Source of the DNA: an uncultured Treponema sp.
GTDB taxonomy: Bacteria > Spirochaetota > Spirochaetia > Treponematales > Treponemataceae
Direction of reading: 5' to 3'
Assembly (NCBI GenBank): GCA_937885175.1
Contig: CAKZZO010000117.1
Location: forward strand, 1 to 61,568
DNA length: 61,568 nucleotides
Below, piece after piece: positions 26,448 through 34,266 of this stretch. Position 1 is the stretch's first letter. Each line of letters opens with the position of its first letter. Below the pieces are notes generated by a model, which saw only the letters and a program-made list of their open reading frames with translations, was not told where the DNA came from and ran no database searches. A program made the position numbers and the translations under genes.

Positions 26448-27469
26448 TGCAAAAAAAACGTGGGCCGAATATCAGTTTTTCCCTCCTCGTCTCTGTTGGA
26501 TGTGCCTTCTTCCTTGTCTTCTTTATGCTTGCGCTGTTTGCAGGAACAAAGGGTTTGACTTTTGGCGAAGGCCTTGCTGCGGCACGAGAGGGGATTTTTG
26601 GTGAGGGCATGGAAAGGGGTGCGCAGACTATCTTACTCCAGCTGAGACTTCCCCGTGCATGTGCGGCGGTCTTGTGCGGAGCGGCCCTCTCGGTTTCCGG
26701 GCTTTTGCTCCAGTTAAGTTTGAACAACACTCTTGCAAGCCCTGGCATTATCGGGGTGAATGCGGGCGCAGGTCTTTTCGTGCTTTTTGTGTCGCTTTTC
26801 TTTCCCTATGCGGCCTTAGTTCGTTCTACCAGTGCTTTTTTGGGGGCATTGTGCGCGGTCTTCATTGTCTACCTGATTAGCGGGCGGGCGGGAATTACCA
26901 GAACTACGCTTGTGCTTTCTGGCGTGGCAGTATCTTCGCTTATGACGGCAGGAATTGACATTCTGATTACACTTCATCCGGAAATCGTGGTGGACAAAAT
27001 CGCCTTTAGTTTGGGCGGCTTTCAGAATCTGAGCCTTGCTTCCCTGCGCATTGCCTCTCCCGTTATTCTGCTGTCGCTTGTGGGTGCTTTTTTGCTTTCT
27101 GGAGGGATTGATTTATTTCAGCTGGGAGATGAGACTGCATTTGGCTTGGGGCTGAATGTGCGCTTGTGCCGGGCTGCTGCCATTGCGGTTTCGGGCATTC
27201 TTGCGGGGGCGGCGGTGAGTGTGTGCGGACTTTTGGGCTTTGTGGGACTTTTGATTCCCAATTTTATCCGTATGGTCAGCAGGAATAAAACGAAGCGGAG
27301 CATAATCCTCTGTGCTCTTTTGGGCGCGGATTTTTTGCTTTTTTGTGATCTGCTTTCCCGCATCCTCTTTTTTCCCTATGAACTTCCTGTGGGATTGTTT
27401 CTTTCTTGTCTCGGCTCGCCATTTTTTATCTGGATGCTGATTTCCAAAAAGAAGAGGCTTTCCGTATGA
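26447..27469 (+). CDS. FecCD-type ABC permease
   Basis: 340 residues from the ATG at 26447, which overlaps the upstream stop by 1 nt. About nine to ten helices and the FecCD blocks LRLPRACAAVLCGAALSVSGLLLQ, NTLASPGIIGVNAGAGLF and LLGFVGLLIPNFIRM identify a siderophore/B12-type importer channel, which works as a homodimer. The stop overlaps the ATPase start (ATGA). Confidence 0.9.
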   Translation: MQKKRGPNISFSLLVSVGCAFFLVFFMLALFAGTKGLTFGEGLAAAREGIFGEGMERGAQTILLQLRLPRACAAVLCGAALSVSGLLLQLSLNNTLASPGIIGVNAGAGLFVLFVSLFFPYAALVRSTSAFLGALCAVFIVYLISGRAGITRTTLVLSGVAVSSLMTAGIDILITLHPEIVVDKIAFSLGGFQNLSLASLRIASPVILLSLVGAFLLSGGIDLFQLGDETAFGLGLNVRLCRAAAIAVSGILAGAAVSVCGLLGFVGLLIPNFIRMVSRNKTKRSIILCALLGADFLLFCDLLSRILFFPYELPVGLFLSCLGSPFFIWMLISKKKRLSV

Positions 27470-28227
27470 TTCAGATTAAAAACCTCAGGGCGGGGTATGA
27501 TGGAAAAGAAATCTTGAATATTCCTTCGCTTGCTTTTAATGACGGCGAGATTACGGCGGTAGTCGGCTTGAATGGGAGCGGAAAGTCAACCCTTCTCAAA
27601 TCAATTTTGGGCATGAACCGCTATGCGGGAGACCTTCTGGTGGACGGAAAAAATCTTCTTTCCAGTGGACACAAGACGCGGGCAAAAACGCTTGCCTATC
27701 TTCCTCAGGTACATTCATCGGCAAGTCTTGATGTATACACGCTGGTCTGCCATGGACGATTTCCCTATCTTGGTTTTTCAAAAGTGCTTGGGCAAAAAGA
27801 TAGGGATTTGGTGGAAAAGGCACTGCGTCTGACGGACATGTGGGAAAAGCGTGAAAAAAATCTTGCTGAAATCAGCGGGGGTGAGCGGCAGCGGGCCTAT
27901 CTTGCCATGGTTATTGCTCAGGACACCCGCATGATTTTGCTTGACGAGCCTACCACCTATATGGACATAAAGCACCAGGTGGAGATTTTGAGGGTCTTGC
28001 GCTCCCTTGCGGATCAGGGCAGAGGGATAGTGCTTACAAGTCACGATTTATCTCAGAGTTTCAGTCTGTGTGATAGAGTGTGCTTGATGCAGAATGGAAG
28101 CATTGTGGCACAGGGGAGAAGTGAGGAACTTTTGGCAGATTCCTCTGTGGTGCGGAGCGTTATGGGAGTCAGCCTGCGAGAGGTGCAGGGCGATGATTTT
28201 TTGTACCGCTATGGTATTATTCAATAA
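27466..28227 (+). CDS. FecE/BtuD-type ABC ATP-binding protein
   Basis: 253 residues from the ATG at 27466 (ATGA overlap with the permease stop). Walker A GLNGSGKST, Q-loop LPQVHSSASL, signature ISGGERQRAYLAMV, Walker B ILLDEPTTYMD and the switch His in TSHDLSQS are present. It completes a three-gene importer. The outer-membrane barrel that follows may be the matching outer-membrane channel. Confidence 0.92.
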   Translation: MIQIKNLRAGYDGKEILNIPSLAFNDGEITAVVGLNGSGKSTLLKSILGMNRYAGDLLVDGKNLLSSGHKTRAKTLAYLPQVHSSASLDVYTLVCHGRFPYLGFSKVLGQKDRDLVEKALRLTDMWEKREKNLAEISGGERQRAYLAMVIAQDTRMILLDEPTTYMDIKHQVEILRVLRSLADQGRGIVLTSHDLSQSFSLCDRVCLMQNGSIVAQGRSEELLADSSVVRSVMGVSLREVQGDDFLYRYGIIQ

Positions 28228-28241
28228 AAAAGGAGTTTTTG

Positions 28242-28274
28242 TTGAAAACTTTATTAGGGGAAATGGATTTATGA
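28242..28274 (+). CDS. Possible 10-codon leader ORF coupled to the porin gene
   Basis: A TTG at 28242 sits 6 nt after an AGGAG site and opens ten codons (MKTLLGEMDL). The stop overlaps the porin ATG as ATGA. The spacing is ideal, but such a short frame may be fortuitous. Confidence 0.3.
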   Translation: MKTLLGEMDL

Positions 28275-29440
28275 CAAAATGGACTGGCCTAGCATTGGGA
28301 CTGTTTCTTGCCTCTAGTGTCTGTGCGGCTGACTTTACTACAAAGGGAAACATACTTTTTGGAGGCACGGCGGTGGAAAGAACATGGGATGCAGCCTTTG
28401 ATAATTCGAACATTGACTTTGGCGGGCTGTATCTGATGGGAGACTTTATTGTTTCGACAAAAAAAATCACCGCCGGAGGAAAAATCTACTGGCGCGTAAA
28501 AAAATCTGACGATAGCCGTGATTTGGACAGCGATACTGGCTTTGCCCAAAAACTGGACATTAAACGCGCCTACATCAGGTTTCGTCCCTTTGGTGACAGC
28601 CTTCTTGAAATTTCCGGCGGAAAACTCTACTCCTACTACCTTACGGGAAATTATTTTCAGCTTGCAGAAATCTACACAGGCTCAAGCCGCTGGGGAAAGA
28701 CAGGCGTAGGCGTAAAAAGTGAATTTGCAGGCTTTACGCTTGGCGGGGCAATTCCCCTTACGGAAAGTTATCTGGAATTTCAGAACTACCGCGCTTTCTT
28801 CCTTGCCGCTGAATACGATTTTTCTCATCTCTCAGAAAAGGTACCGCTTTCCTTTGGTGCGTCTTTCGGCATGGAATATTCTGCCACGGAGAAAAAAGGT
28901 GCAGATACCGTGGTGGAAAAGAATGTGTACAGCACAGTGAGTTTGAATTTCAAGCCGAAAACAGACGGATTTCTTTCTAAAGTGAATGTGGCTCTTTCTG
29001 CTTCCTTCAACTCTGAGCCCTATGTGGCAAATTCTACGTTTAAAAACGTGACGAACTACGGGGCAGACCATCTGTCTAAGTCTCACTTTGCTTCAGTAAA
29101 TTTCCGTGGCTACCTTGGGCCGGTGCAACTGCTTGCAGAAGGTGAGGCGGGACATTCTTCCGAGGGCAGCATGATTCCCCTCTATGGAGGAGCGCAACTT
29201 TTAATTCCCCTGGTGGAGCATCTGGCCTTTAAGCCCCGCTTTTTCTATTACGCTGCCCTTGATGCTTCCGATGGCGCAAACAGCCGCATGACCTTTGAGT
29301 TCTATCCCCGCCTTTGGATTACGGCTGGACAGTGGATTTTTTCTCTTGGTGCAGATTTTTTGCATAAGCAGGTTGCAGAGTCCGCCTGGCGGTGGGAATG
29401 GTCGGTACCCTTCTATGTGGAATACAAAATCGGAAAATAA
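28271..29440 (+). CDS. Outer-membrane porin-like beta-barrel protein
   Basis: 389 residues from the ATG at 28271, with an AGGGGA site. Signal peptide cut near VCA-AD. The mature chain is a succession of amphipathic strands with aromatic girdles, for example LYLMGDFIVSTKKITAGGKIYWRV and IKRAYIRFRP. It ends in a strand with terminal Lys (FYVEYKIGK). A diffusion or substrate-specific porin is likely. It is 43 nt after the siderophore-type ATPase, and therefore downstream of the same dyad-bearing promoter. Confidence 0.65.
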   Translation: MTKWTGLALGLFLASSVCAADFTTKGNILFGGTAVERTWDAAFDNSNIDFGGLYLMGDFIVSTKKITAGGKIYWRVKKSDDSRDLDSDTGFAQKLDIKRAYIRFRPFGDSLLEISGGKLYSYYLTGNYFQLAEIYTGSSRWGKTGVGVKSEFAGFTLGGAIPLTESYLEFQNYRAFFLAAEYDFSHLSEKVPLSFGASFGMEYSATEKKGADTVVEKNVYSTVSLNFKPKTDGFLSKVNVALSASFNSEPYVANSTFKNVTNYGADHLSKSHFASVNFRGYLGPVQLLAEGEAGHSSEGSMIPLYGGAQLLIPLVEHLAFKPRFFYYAALDASDGANSRMTFEFYPRLWITAGQWIFSLGADFLHKQVAESAWRWEWSVPFYVEYKIGK

Positions 29441-29475
29441 CCTAAAAACTGTGGTTATGAAGTAACAGGATGATG

Positions 29476-29531
29476 CTTTTCCATGAAAGGAGACTTGACA
29501 AAATATAAACCTAGTAATACCATGGGAAAAG
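29476..29531 (+). promoter_or_regulatory. Promoter and dyad before the sulfite reductase operon
   Basis: TTGACA (29495-29500), 17-bp spacer, TACCAT (29518-29523). The dyad ACCTA-N9-TGGGA (29509-29527) covers the -10 box. A second, wider inverted repeat, CTTTTCCATG (29476-29485) against CATGGGAAAAG (29521-29531), encloses the whole promoter. Confidence 0.6.
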
Positions 29532-29569
29532 TTAATAAATAACATGAGGTACTATCGGAGGCAAGGGAA

Positions 29570-30439
29570 ATGGCAGGAACAGTCGATAAAGCCGCACTCA
29601 AAGCGGGCGGACTTATGCCGCAGGTTCAGCAGGGAAAATATTCTCTGCGTGTAATGACAATCGGAGGAAATATGACTGCCGAGCAGATTGCGACAATTTC
29701 GGCAGTGGCAAAAAAATACGGACACGGCTATGTGCATATGACCAGCCGTCAGGGTATTGAGATTCCTTTTATTGATGTGGAAGACGTGGACGAGGTAAAG
29801 GCTGAACTTTTGGCGGGTGGTGTGCCGACGGGTGTATGTGGTCCCCGTGTGCGTACGGTTACTGCCTGTCAGGGAAAGGCAATCTGTCCCAACGGAATTA
29901 TTGATACCTATCCCATTGCTGAAGAACTGCACAAACGCTATTTTGGCCGTGCCTTGCCCCATAAATTTAAGTTCGGAGTGACGGGCTGCCGGGCAAACTG
30001 TCTTAAAACTGAAGAAAATGACTTTGGCGTGAAGGGTGGCATGGAAGTCAAGGTCAACAATGAAAAGTGCAAGAAATGCGGCGTGTGCGTTAAGACTTGC
30101 CGTTGGAATGCAATTACTCTGGACAAAGAAAAAGGCATTTCTTTTGATGCGGAAAAATGCGTCAAGTGCGGTCGCTGCGTAAAGGCGTGTCCCTTTGATG
30201 CATGGCAGGGTGAGGCAGGCTACGTGGTGTCTTTAGGCGGGCTTTTTGGAAACGAAATCTACAAGGGTGAATCCTTTTTGCCGCTTATCAAGGACAAGGA
30301 AACCCTGTTTCGCGTAGCGGATGCCGCAATCAATTATTTTGAGCAGAATGCAAAGCCCAACGAACGATTCCGTTTTACGATTCAGCGTACAGGTGAAGAA
30401 AATTTCAAAAAAGCAATGCTGGAGGCATACAATGGCTGA
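29570..30439 (+). CDS. Siroheme sulfite reductase with two ferredoxin clusters
   Basis: 289 residues. Cys100/Cys106 (CX5C) and Cys140/Cys144 (CX3C) form the pattern that binds the coupled [4Fe-4S]-siroheme centre of sulfite/nitrite reductases. The MTSRQGIEIPF block is also typical. Behind it are two complete [4Fe-4S] ferredoxin motifs, Cys167/170/173/177 and Cys197/200/203/207. This compact architecture resembles anaerobic AsrC-like and small assimilatory enzymes rather than CysI. It would reduce sulfite to sulfide with six ferredoxin electrons. Its neighbours (TusA-like, ThiS-like, MoeB-like, JAMM) imply the sulfide is passed to a protein carrier. The GGAGG site is 9 nt from the ATG. Confidence 0.88.
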   Translation: MAGTVDKAALKAGGLMPQVQQGKYSLRVMTIGGNMTAEQIATISAVAKKYGHGYVHMTSRQGIEIPFIDVEDVDEVKAELLAGGVPTGVCGPRVRTVTACQGKAICPNGIIDTYPIAEELHKRYFGRALPHKFKFGVTGCRANCLKTEENDFGVKGGMEVKVNNEKCKKCGVCVKTCRWNAITLDKEKGISFDAEKCVKCGRCVKACPFDAWQGEAGYVVSLGGLFGNEIYKGESFLPLIKDKETLFRVADAAINYFEQNAKPNERFRFTIQRTGEENFKKAMLEAYNG

Positions 30440-30692
30440 GTATGTTTCTGAAAATGGCGTAAAAGCAGATGATTTTGTTGACATTACCGATAAAGTGTGT
30501 CCGCTTACATTCGTAAAGGCAAAGGTCGCCATGGAAGAACTGGATGATGGTGAAATTCTTGCCATAAAAATGAATGACGGTGAGCCGGTGCAGAATGTGC
30601 CGCGCTCAATGAAAGATGAGGGGCATCAGGTGCTGGAGTTGAACGACAATGGCGACGAAACCTATACGCTGTATGTGCAGAAAAAATCATAA
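30432..30692 (+). CDS. TusA/SirA-family sulfur-transfer-like protein
   Basis: 86 residues from the ATG at 30432, with a GGAGG site and an 8-nt overlap with the reductase gene. The DITDKVCPLTFVKAK segment places the sulfur-carrying Cys23 as in TusA, where a persulfide is relayed between enzymes. The usual Cys-Pro-x-Pro is here Cys-Pro-Leu-Thr. A role in moving sulfur from the reductase to the ThiS-like carrier is inferred from position only. Confidence 0.82.
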   Translation: MAEYVSENGVKADDFVDITDKVCPLTFVKAKVAMEELDDGEILAIKMNDGEPVQNVPRSMKDEGHQVLELNDNGDETYTLYVQKKS

Positions 30693-30705
30693 GTCGGAGG
30701 AAGAA

Positions 30706-30912
30706 ATGACTATTACAATTGCGGGTGTTAAAAAAGAGGTGAAAGACGGTATCACCTTGCCGGAACTTATTGAGCAGGAAAAAGTGGAGACACCGATGTA
30801 TGTAACTGTATCCATTAATGAAGAGTTTGTAAAAAAATCCGATGAGGCAGCCACCGTGCTAAAAGAAGGGGATTCCGTGGAATTCCTCTACTTTATGGGA
30901 GGCGGTCAATAA
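30706..30912 (+). CDS. ThiS/MoaD-like sulfur carrier with C-terminal Gln after the Gly tail
   Basis: 68 residues from the ATG at 30706 (CGGAGGA site). It has a ubiquitin-like fold pattern: MTITIAGVKKEVKDGITL, VTVSINEEFVKKSD and GDSVEFLYFMGGGQ. Active carriers end in Gly-Gly, which is adenylated and converted to a thiocarboxylate. Here one Gln follows the glycines, so a protease must expose the tail first. A JAMM protease is encoded two genes on. This matches the HcyS and QbsE systems, where JAMM enzymes trim carrier precursors. The stop overlaps the next ATG (TAATG). Confidence 0.85.
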   Translation: MTITIAGVKKEVKDGITLPELIEQEKVETPMYVTVSINEEFVKKSDEAATVLKEGDSVEFLYFMGGGQ

Positions 30913-31727
30913 TGGCGATGACGGACGAGCAGATTGAACGCTATTCCCGCCACATCATTCTGAATGAAGTGGGCGTAAAGGGACAGAAAAAATTGCTGAA
31001 TGCAAAAGTGCTGATTATCGGTGCTGGTGGACTGGGTGCTCCTTGCGCCATGTATCTTGCGGCGGCTGGCGTTGGTACGATTGGCATTGTGGACGCGGAT
31101 GTGGTTGACCTTTCCAATTTGCAGCGGCAGATTATCCACGCTACTGCCGATGTAGGAAAGCCAAAGGTTAAGTCTGCGGAAGAAACAATGATGGCCATGA
31201 ACCCGGATGTGACGGTTAAAACATACCAGCTTTTTGTCAATTCCACGAATATCCGTGAACTTGTCCGCGAATACGATTTTGTGATAGACGGTACGGACAA
31301 CTTTCCTGCCAAATTTCTGATTAACGATGCCTGTGTAATGGAAAAAAAGCCTTTCAGCCATGCGGGCATTATCAGGTTTAAGGGGCAGTTGATGACCTAT
31401 ATTCCAGGACAGGGGCCATGCTATCGCTGTGTCTTTAAGGATCCGCCGCCAAAAGACGCTGTACCCACCTGCAAGCAGGCGGGCGTTATCGGTGCAATGG
31501 GTGGTGTAATCGGAAGCCTTCAGGCGATGGAGGCAATAAAATACATCGTGGGCGTGGGCGAAAGTCTTGTGGGCAAATTGCTCACCTATGACGCGCTTAA
31601 AAATGATTTTCACGCAATCAAATTGCCGCCTGTTGACGGGAAGTGTCCTGTCTGTGGCGAAAATCCCACGATTACGGAACTTATTGACTATGAGCAGGCG
31701 GCCTGTGATTTAAAGTCTGCGCACTAA
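30912..31727 (+). CDS. MoeB/ThiF/HesA-type carrier-protein adenylyltransferase
   Basis: 271 residues. The nucleotide loop GAGGLG is at 37-42, Arg71 in NLQRQ is typical of E1-like enzymes, and the zinc cysteines are Cys169/Cys172 and Cys245/Cys248. Cys186 (VPTCKQAG) fits the position of the catalytic or persulfide cysteine. It should adenylate the Gly-Gly end of the neighbouring ThiS-like carrier. Translation is coupled to the carrier gene by a 1-nt overlap. Equivalent to HcyF or the CysO activator in better-known systems. Confidence 0.9.
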   Translation: MAMTDEQIERYSRHIILNEVGVKGQKKLLNAKVLIIGAGGLGAPCAMYLAAAGVGTIGIVDADVVDLSNLQRQIIHATADVGKPKVKSAEETMMAMNPDVTVKTYQLFVNSTNIRELVREYDFVIDGTDNFPAKFLINDACVMEKKPFSHAGIIRFKGQLMTYIPGQGPCYRCVFKDPPPKDAVPTCKQAGVIGAMGGVIGSLQAMEAIKYIVGVGESLVGKLLTYDALKNDFHAIKLPPVDGKCPVCGENPTITELIDYEQAACDLKSAH

Positions 31728-31743
31728 AAAGGGGAAGGGTAGC

Positions 31744-32157
31744 ATGATAACCATAAAAAAATCGGATTACGAAAAACTCCTTTCTCATGCCAGAAAGTGT
31801 CTTCCCGAAGAAGCCTGCGGACTGATTGCGGGCACGGAAAGTGACGGTGTTAGGGAAATCAAAGAGGTGTATCTCCTTGAAAACACCGATCACTCCCCAG
31901 AGCACTTTACCATCAGCCCGCAAGACCAGTTAAAAGCCATAAAGGACATGCGCGCCAAGGGGCTTTCTCTTCTTGGAAACTGGCATTCTCACCCGGAAAC
32001 GCCCAGTCGTCCTTCGGAAGAAGATAAAAGGCTTTTTTTTGATTCAAAGGCACGCTATCTGATTCTCTCGCTCATGGATAAAAATAATCCCGTGCTCAAT
32101 GCATTCATCGTAGAACATCACACGGACGTTACCCGTGATTTGATACAAATGCTTTGA
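31744..32157 (+). CDS. JAMM/MPN+ metalloprotease (Mec/HcyD-like)
   Basis: 137 residues, a single JAB domain. Glu22 or Glu23 before CGLIAG and the H81-x-H83-x7-S91-x2-D94 motif supply the zinc ligands, so it should be active. In Mec/CysO and HcyD/HcyS systems such proteases remove an amino acid from the carrier C-terminus, either an extra residue or newly made cysteine. Here the Gln extension on the ThiS-like protein is an obvious substrate. It ends the first sulfur operon. Confidence 0.9.
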   Translation: MITIKKSDYEKLLSHARKCLPEEACGLIAGTESDGVREIKEVYLLENTDHSPEHFTISPQDQLKAIKDMRAKGLSLLGNWHSHPETPSRPSEEDKRLFFDSKARYLILSLMDKNNPVLNAFIVEHHTDVTRDLIQML

Positions 32158-32190
32158 GTAAGGCTTTTTGAAAAAAATCAAAAAAGTGTA

Positions 32191-32253
32191 TTGACTAAAA
32201 TGTAGCGAAAGTGTAGCATATTTTTACTTATAAAACCTACTAAACAGATAGGT
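32191..32253 (+). promoter_or_regulatory. Promoter and 19-bp dyad before the sulfate ABC operon
   Basis: TTGACT (32191-32196), 17-bp spacer, TAGCAT (32214-32219). The best dyad copy, ACCTA-N9-TAGGT (32235-32253), lies in the early transcribed region, where a bound repressor would act as a roadblock. Confidence 0.65.
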
Positions 32254-32286
32254 AATATCAAAAATATAAAGCATCGGAGGTGTTTT

Positions 32287-33339
32287 ATGAAAAAAGTAAC
32301 AGTATCAGGTATCGCTCTCGTAGCGGTGGTTACCCTTGCGGTATTTGGCGTAACATCATGCAGCAAGAAAAATGGCACCGCTTCTGGCTCTGCTCGTGCA
32401 GCAGGAGAAAAAGTGACCATTACCAACGTGTCCTATGATCCCACCCGCGAACTCTATGCCAATTACAACAAGATTTTCGCTCCCCACTGGAAGGAACTGA
32501 CTGGTCAGGATGTGGAAATCACCCAGAGCCACGGCGGTTCTGGAAAGCAGGCCTTGGAAGTGGCAAATGGTCTTGAAGCAGACGTAGTGACCCTTGCGCT
32601 GGAATACGATGTGAATGCCGTACAGAAGGCTGGCTTGATTCAAAAGGGATGGCTCTCTGAATTCCCGCTGGATTCTTCACCCTATACTTCAACAATCGTT
32701 TTTTTGGTACGCAAGGGTAACCCCAAAAAGATTCTTGACTGGGATGACCTTATCCGTTCGGGAGTGGGAGTCATTACACCAAACCCCAAAACATCTGGCG
32801 GTGCATGCTGGAATTACCTCGCCGCATGGGCCTTTGCTCAGCGCAAGTTTAATAATGACGAAGCAAAAGTACGTGATTTTGTAAAGAAAATCTATGACAA
32901 TGTTCTGGTATTGGACAGCGGTGCGCGTGGTGCCACAAACTCATTCGTGCAGAACAAGCAGGGCGATGTGCTTTTGGCATGGGAAAACGAGGCCTTCTTG
33001 TCTATCGCTGACTATCCCAATGACTATGAGATTGTTACCCCGTCTCTGAGCATTTTGGCACAGCCGTCAGTTGCCGTTGTTGACGAAGTGGTTGACCGCC
33101 GTGGAACCCGTGATGTTGCTACTGAGTATCTGAATTATTTGTATTCAGAAGAAGCACAGCGTCTTGCAGGAAAGAATTTCTATCGCCCGTCAAATCCCAA
33201 AGTGCTTGCTGAGTTTGCAAACCTATTTGATTTGAGCATCAACCTCGTAACGATTAACGATTTTGGCGGTTGGGATGCTGCTCACGACAAACACTTTAAG
33301 AATGGTGGACTCTTCGATCAGATTTACAACAAAAAGTAA
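32287..33339 (+). CDS. Sulfate/thiosulfate ABC substrate-binding lipoprotein
   Basis: 350 residues. The lipobox ...GVTSC makes Cys25 the lipid anchor, as expected for a spirochaete. Blocks NVSYDPTRELYANYN, QSHGGSGKQALEVANGLEADVVTLA, NPKTSGGACWNYLAAWAFA and KNFYRPSNP match Sbp/CysP sulfate-binding proteins closely. The TCGGAGG site and dyad-bearing promoter are directly upstream. A hairpin with six T lies between it and the permease. Confidence 0.93.
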   Translation: MKKVTVSGIALVAVVTLAVFGVTSCSKKNGTASGSARAAGEKVTITNVSYDPTRELYANYNKIFAPHWKELTGQDVEITQSHGGSGKQALEVANGLEADVVTLALEYDVNAVQKAGLIQKGWLSEFPLDSSPYTSTIVFLVRKGNPKKILDWDDLIRSGVGVITPNPKTSGGACWNYLAAWAFAQRKFNNDEAKVRDFVKKIYDNVLVLDSGARGATNSFVQNKQGDVLLAWENEAFLSIADYPNDYEIVTPSLSILAQPSVAVVDEVVDRRGTRDVATEYLNYLYSEEAQRLAGKNFYRPSNPKVLAEFANLFDLSINLVTINDFGGWDAAHDKHFKNGGLFDQIYNKK

Positions 33340-33363
33340 GCAGTGATATAGATTGGAGAGAGG

Positions 33364-34266
33364 ATGTCTGGCAGTCGCATGAAAGTGTGGCTGCCATTTT
33401 TTGAACATGCGCGAGAGAGGAATCTGAGGAGTATGAGTAAAAAACAAAAGCGTGTTATTCCTGGCTTTGGCATAAGCATGGGAGTCACGATAAGCATTTT
33501 GAGCCTTATCGTATTGATTCCATTGGCATCGCTGGTGGTGTATTCAGCCCGTCTTGATTCCAAGGATTTTTTTGCCGTCATCACCCGTGACCGTGTGCTT
33601 TCCAGTTTTTGGGTCAGTTTTATTACAGCCTTTGTCGCATCATTGGTGAATGCAGTCATGGGAACCATTATTGCTTGGGTGCTGGTTCGCTATACCTTTC
33701 CCGGGAAAAAAATTATGGACGGCATCATAGAACTTCCCTTTGCGCTTCCCACGGCGGTTGCCGGTATTTCGCTTACCTCACTGATGGCAGATACGGGCTG
33801 GGTGGGAAGCATTTTTGCTCGCTTTGGTATAAAAATCGCCTACACAAAAACAGGTATTACGGTTGCACTTATTTTTATCGGCATTCCCTTTGTTGTCCGT
33901 GCCGTGCAGCCCGTACTGGAAAAATTTGATGCCGCCTACGAAGAAGCAGCCAGTGTTCTTGGGGCAAATCGCCGGACTATTTTCCGCCGGGTCATCTTGC
34001 CAGAACTTTTGCCTGCCCTGCTTACTGGTACGGGGCTTGCATTCGGTCGTTGTCTTGGTGAATACGGAAGCGTTGTCTTTATTGCGGGAAATCAGCCCTT
34101 TAAGACAGAAATTACACCGCTTATCATCATGTCGGAATTACAGGAATATGATTATCCTGCGGCAACGAGTATTGCGCTTGTCATGCTTGTCTTTTCTTTC
34201 CTCATTCTATTTCTGGTGAATGTGATGCAGACCCATAATACAAAGATTCTGGGAGGTAAGGCATGA
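33364..34266 (+). CDS. cysT: Sulfate ABC transporter permease CysT
   Basis: 300 residues from 33364, or 277 from the ATG at 33433. The early ATG has a well-spaced GGAG. However, the first 23 residues overlap a terminator-like hairpin and look unlike family members, so MSKKQKRV at 33433 may be the real start. Six helices and the blocks ELPFALPTAVAGISL and FDAAYEEAASVLGANRRTIF (EAA loop) are typical of CysT/CysU. It pairs with CysW to form the sulfate channel. The stop overlaps the cysW start (ATGA). Confidence 0.92.
   Translation: MSGSRMKVWLPFFEHARERNLRSMSKKQKRVIPGFGISMGVTISILSLIVLIPLASLVVYSARLDSKDFFAVITRDRVLSSFWVSFITAFVASLVNAVMGTIIAWVLVRYTFPGKKIMDGIIELPFALPTAVAGISLTSLMADTGWVGSIFARFGIKIAYTKTGITVALIFIGIPFVVRAVQPVLEKFDAAYEEAASVLGANRRTIFRRVILPELLPALLTGTGLAFGRCLGEYGSVVFIAGNQPFKTEITPLIIMSELQEYDYPAATSIALVMLVFSFLILFLVNVMQTHNTKILGGKA
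33369..33402 (+). terminator. Attenuator-like hairpin between sulfate-binding protein and permease
   Basis: TGGCAG (33369-33374) pairs with CTGCCA (33391-33396), followed by six T. It overlaps the possible early start of cysT, which argues for the later start at 33433 and for partial termination after the binding-protein gene. Confidence 0.5.

Noticed and set aside
30649..30705. Upstream extension of the ThiS-like ORF
   Set aside because: It overlaps the TusA-like gene out of frame and precedes the GGAGG ribosome site for the ATG at 30706.
32235..32253. The shared dyad as a DtxR/IdeR box
   Set aside because: Half-sites face the opposite way (ACCTA then TAGGT) compared with the TAGGT then ACCTA order of DtxR-type boxes.
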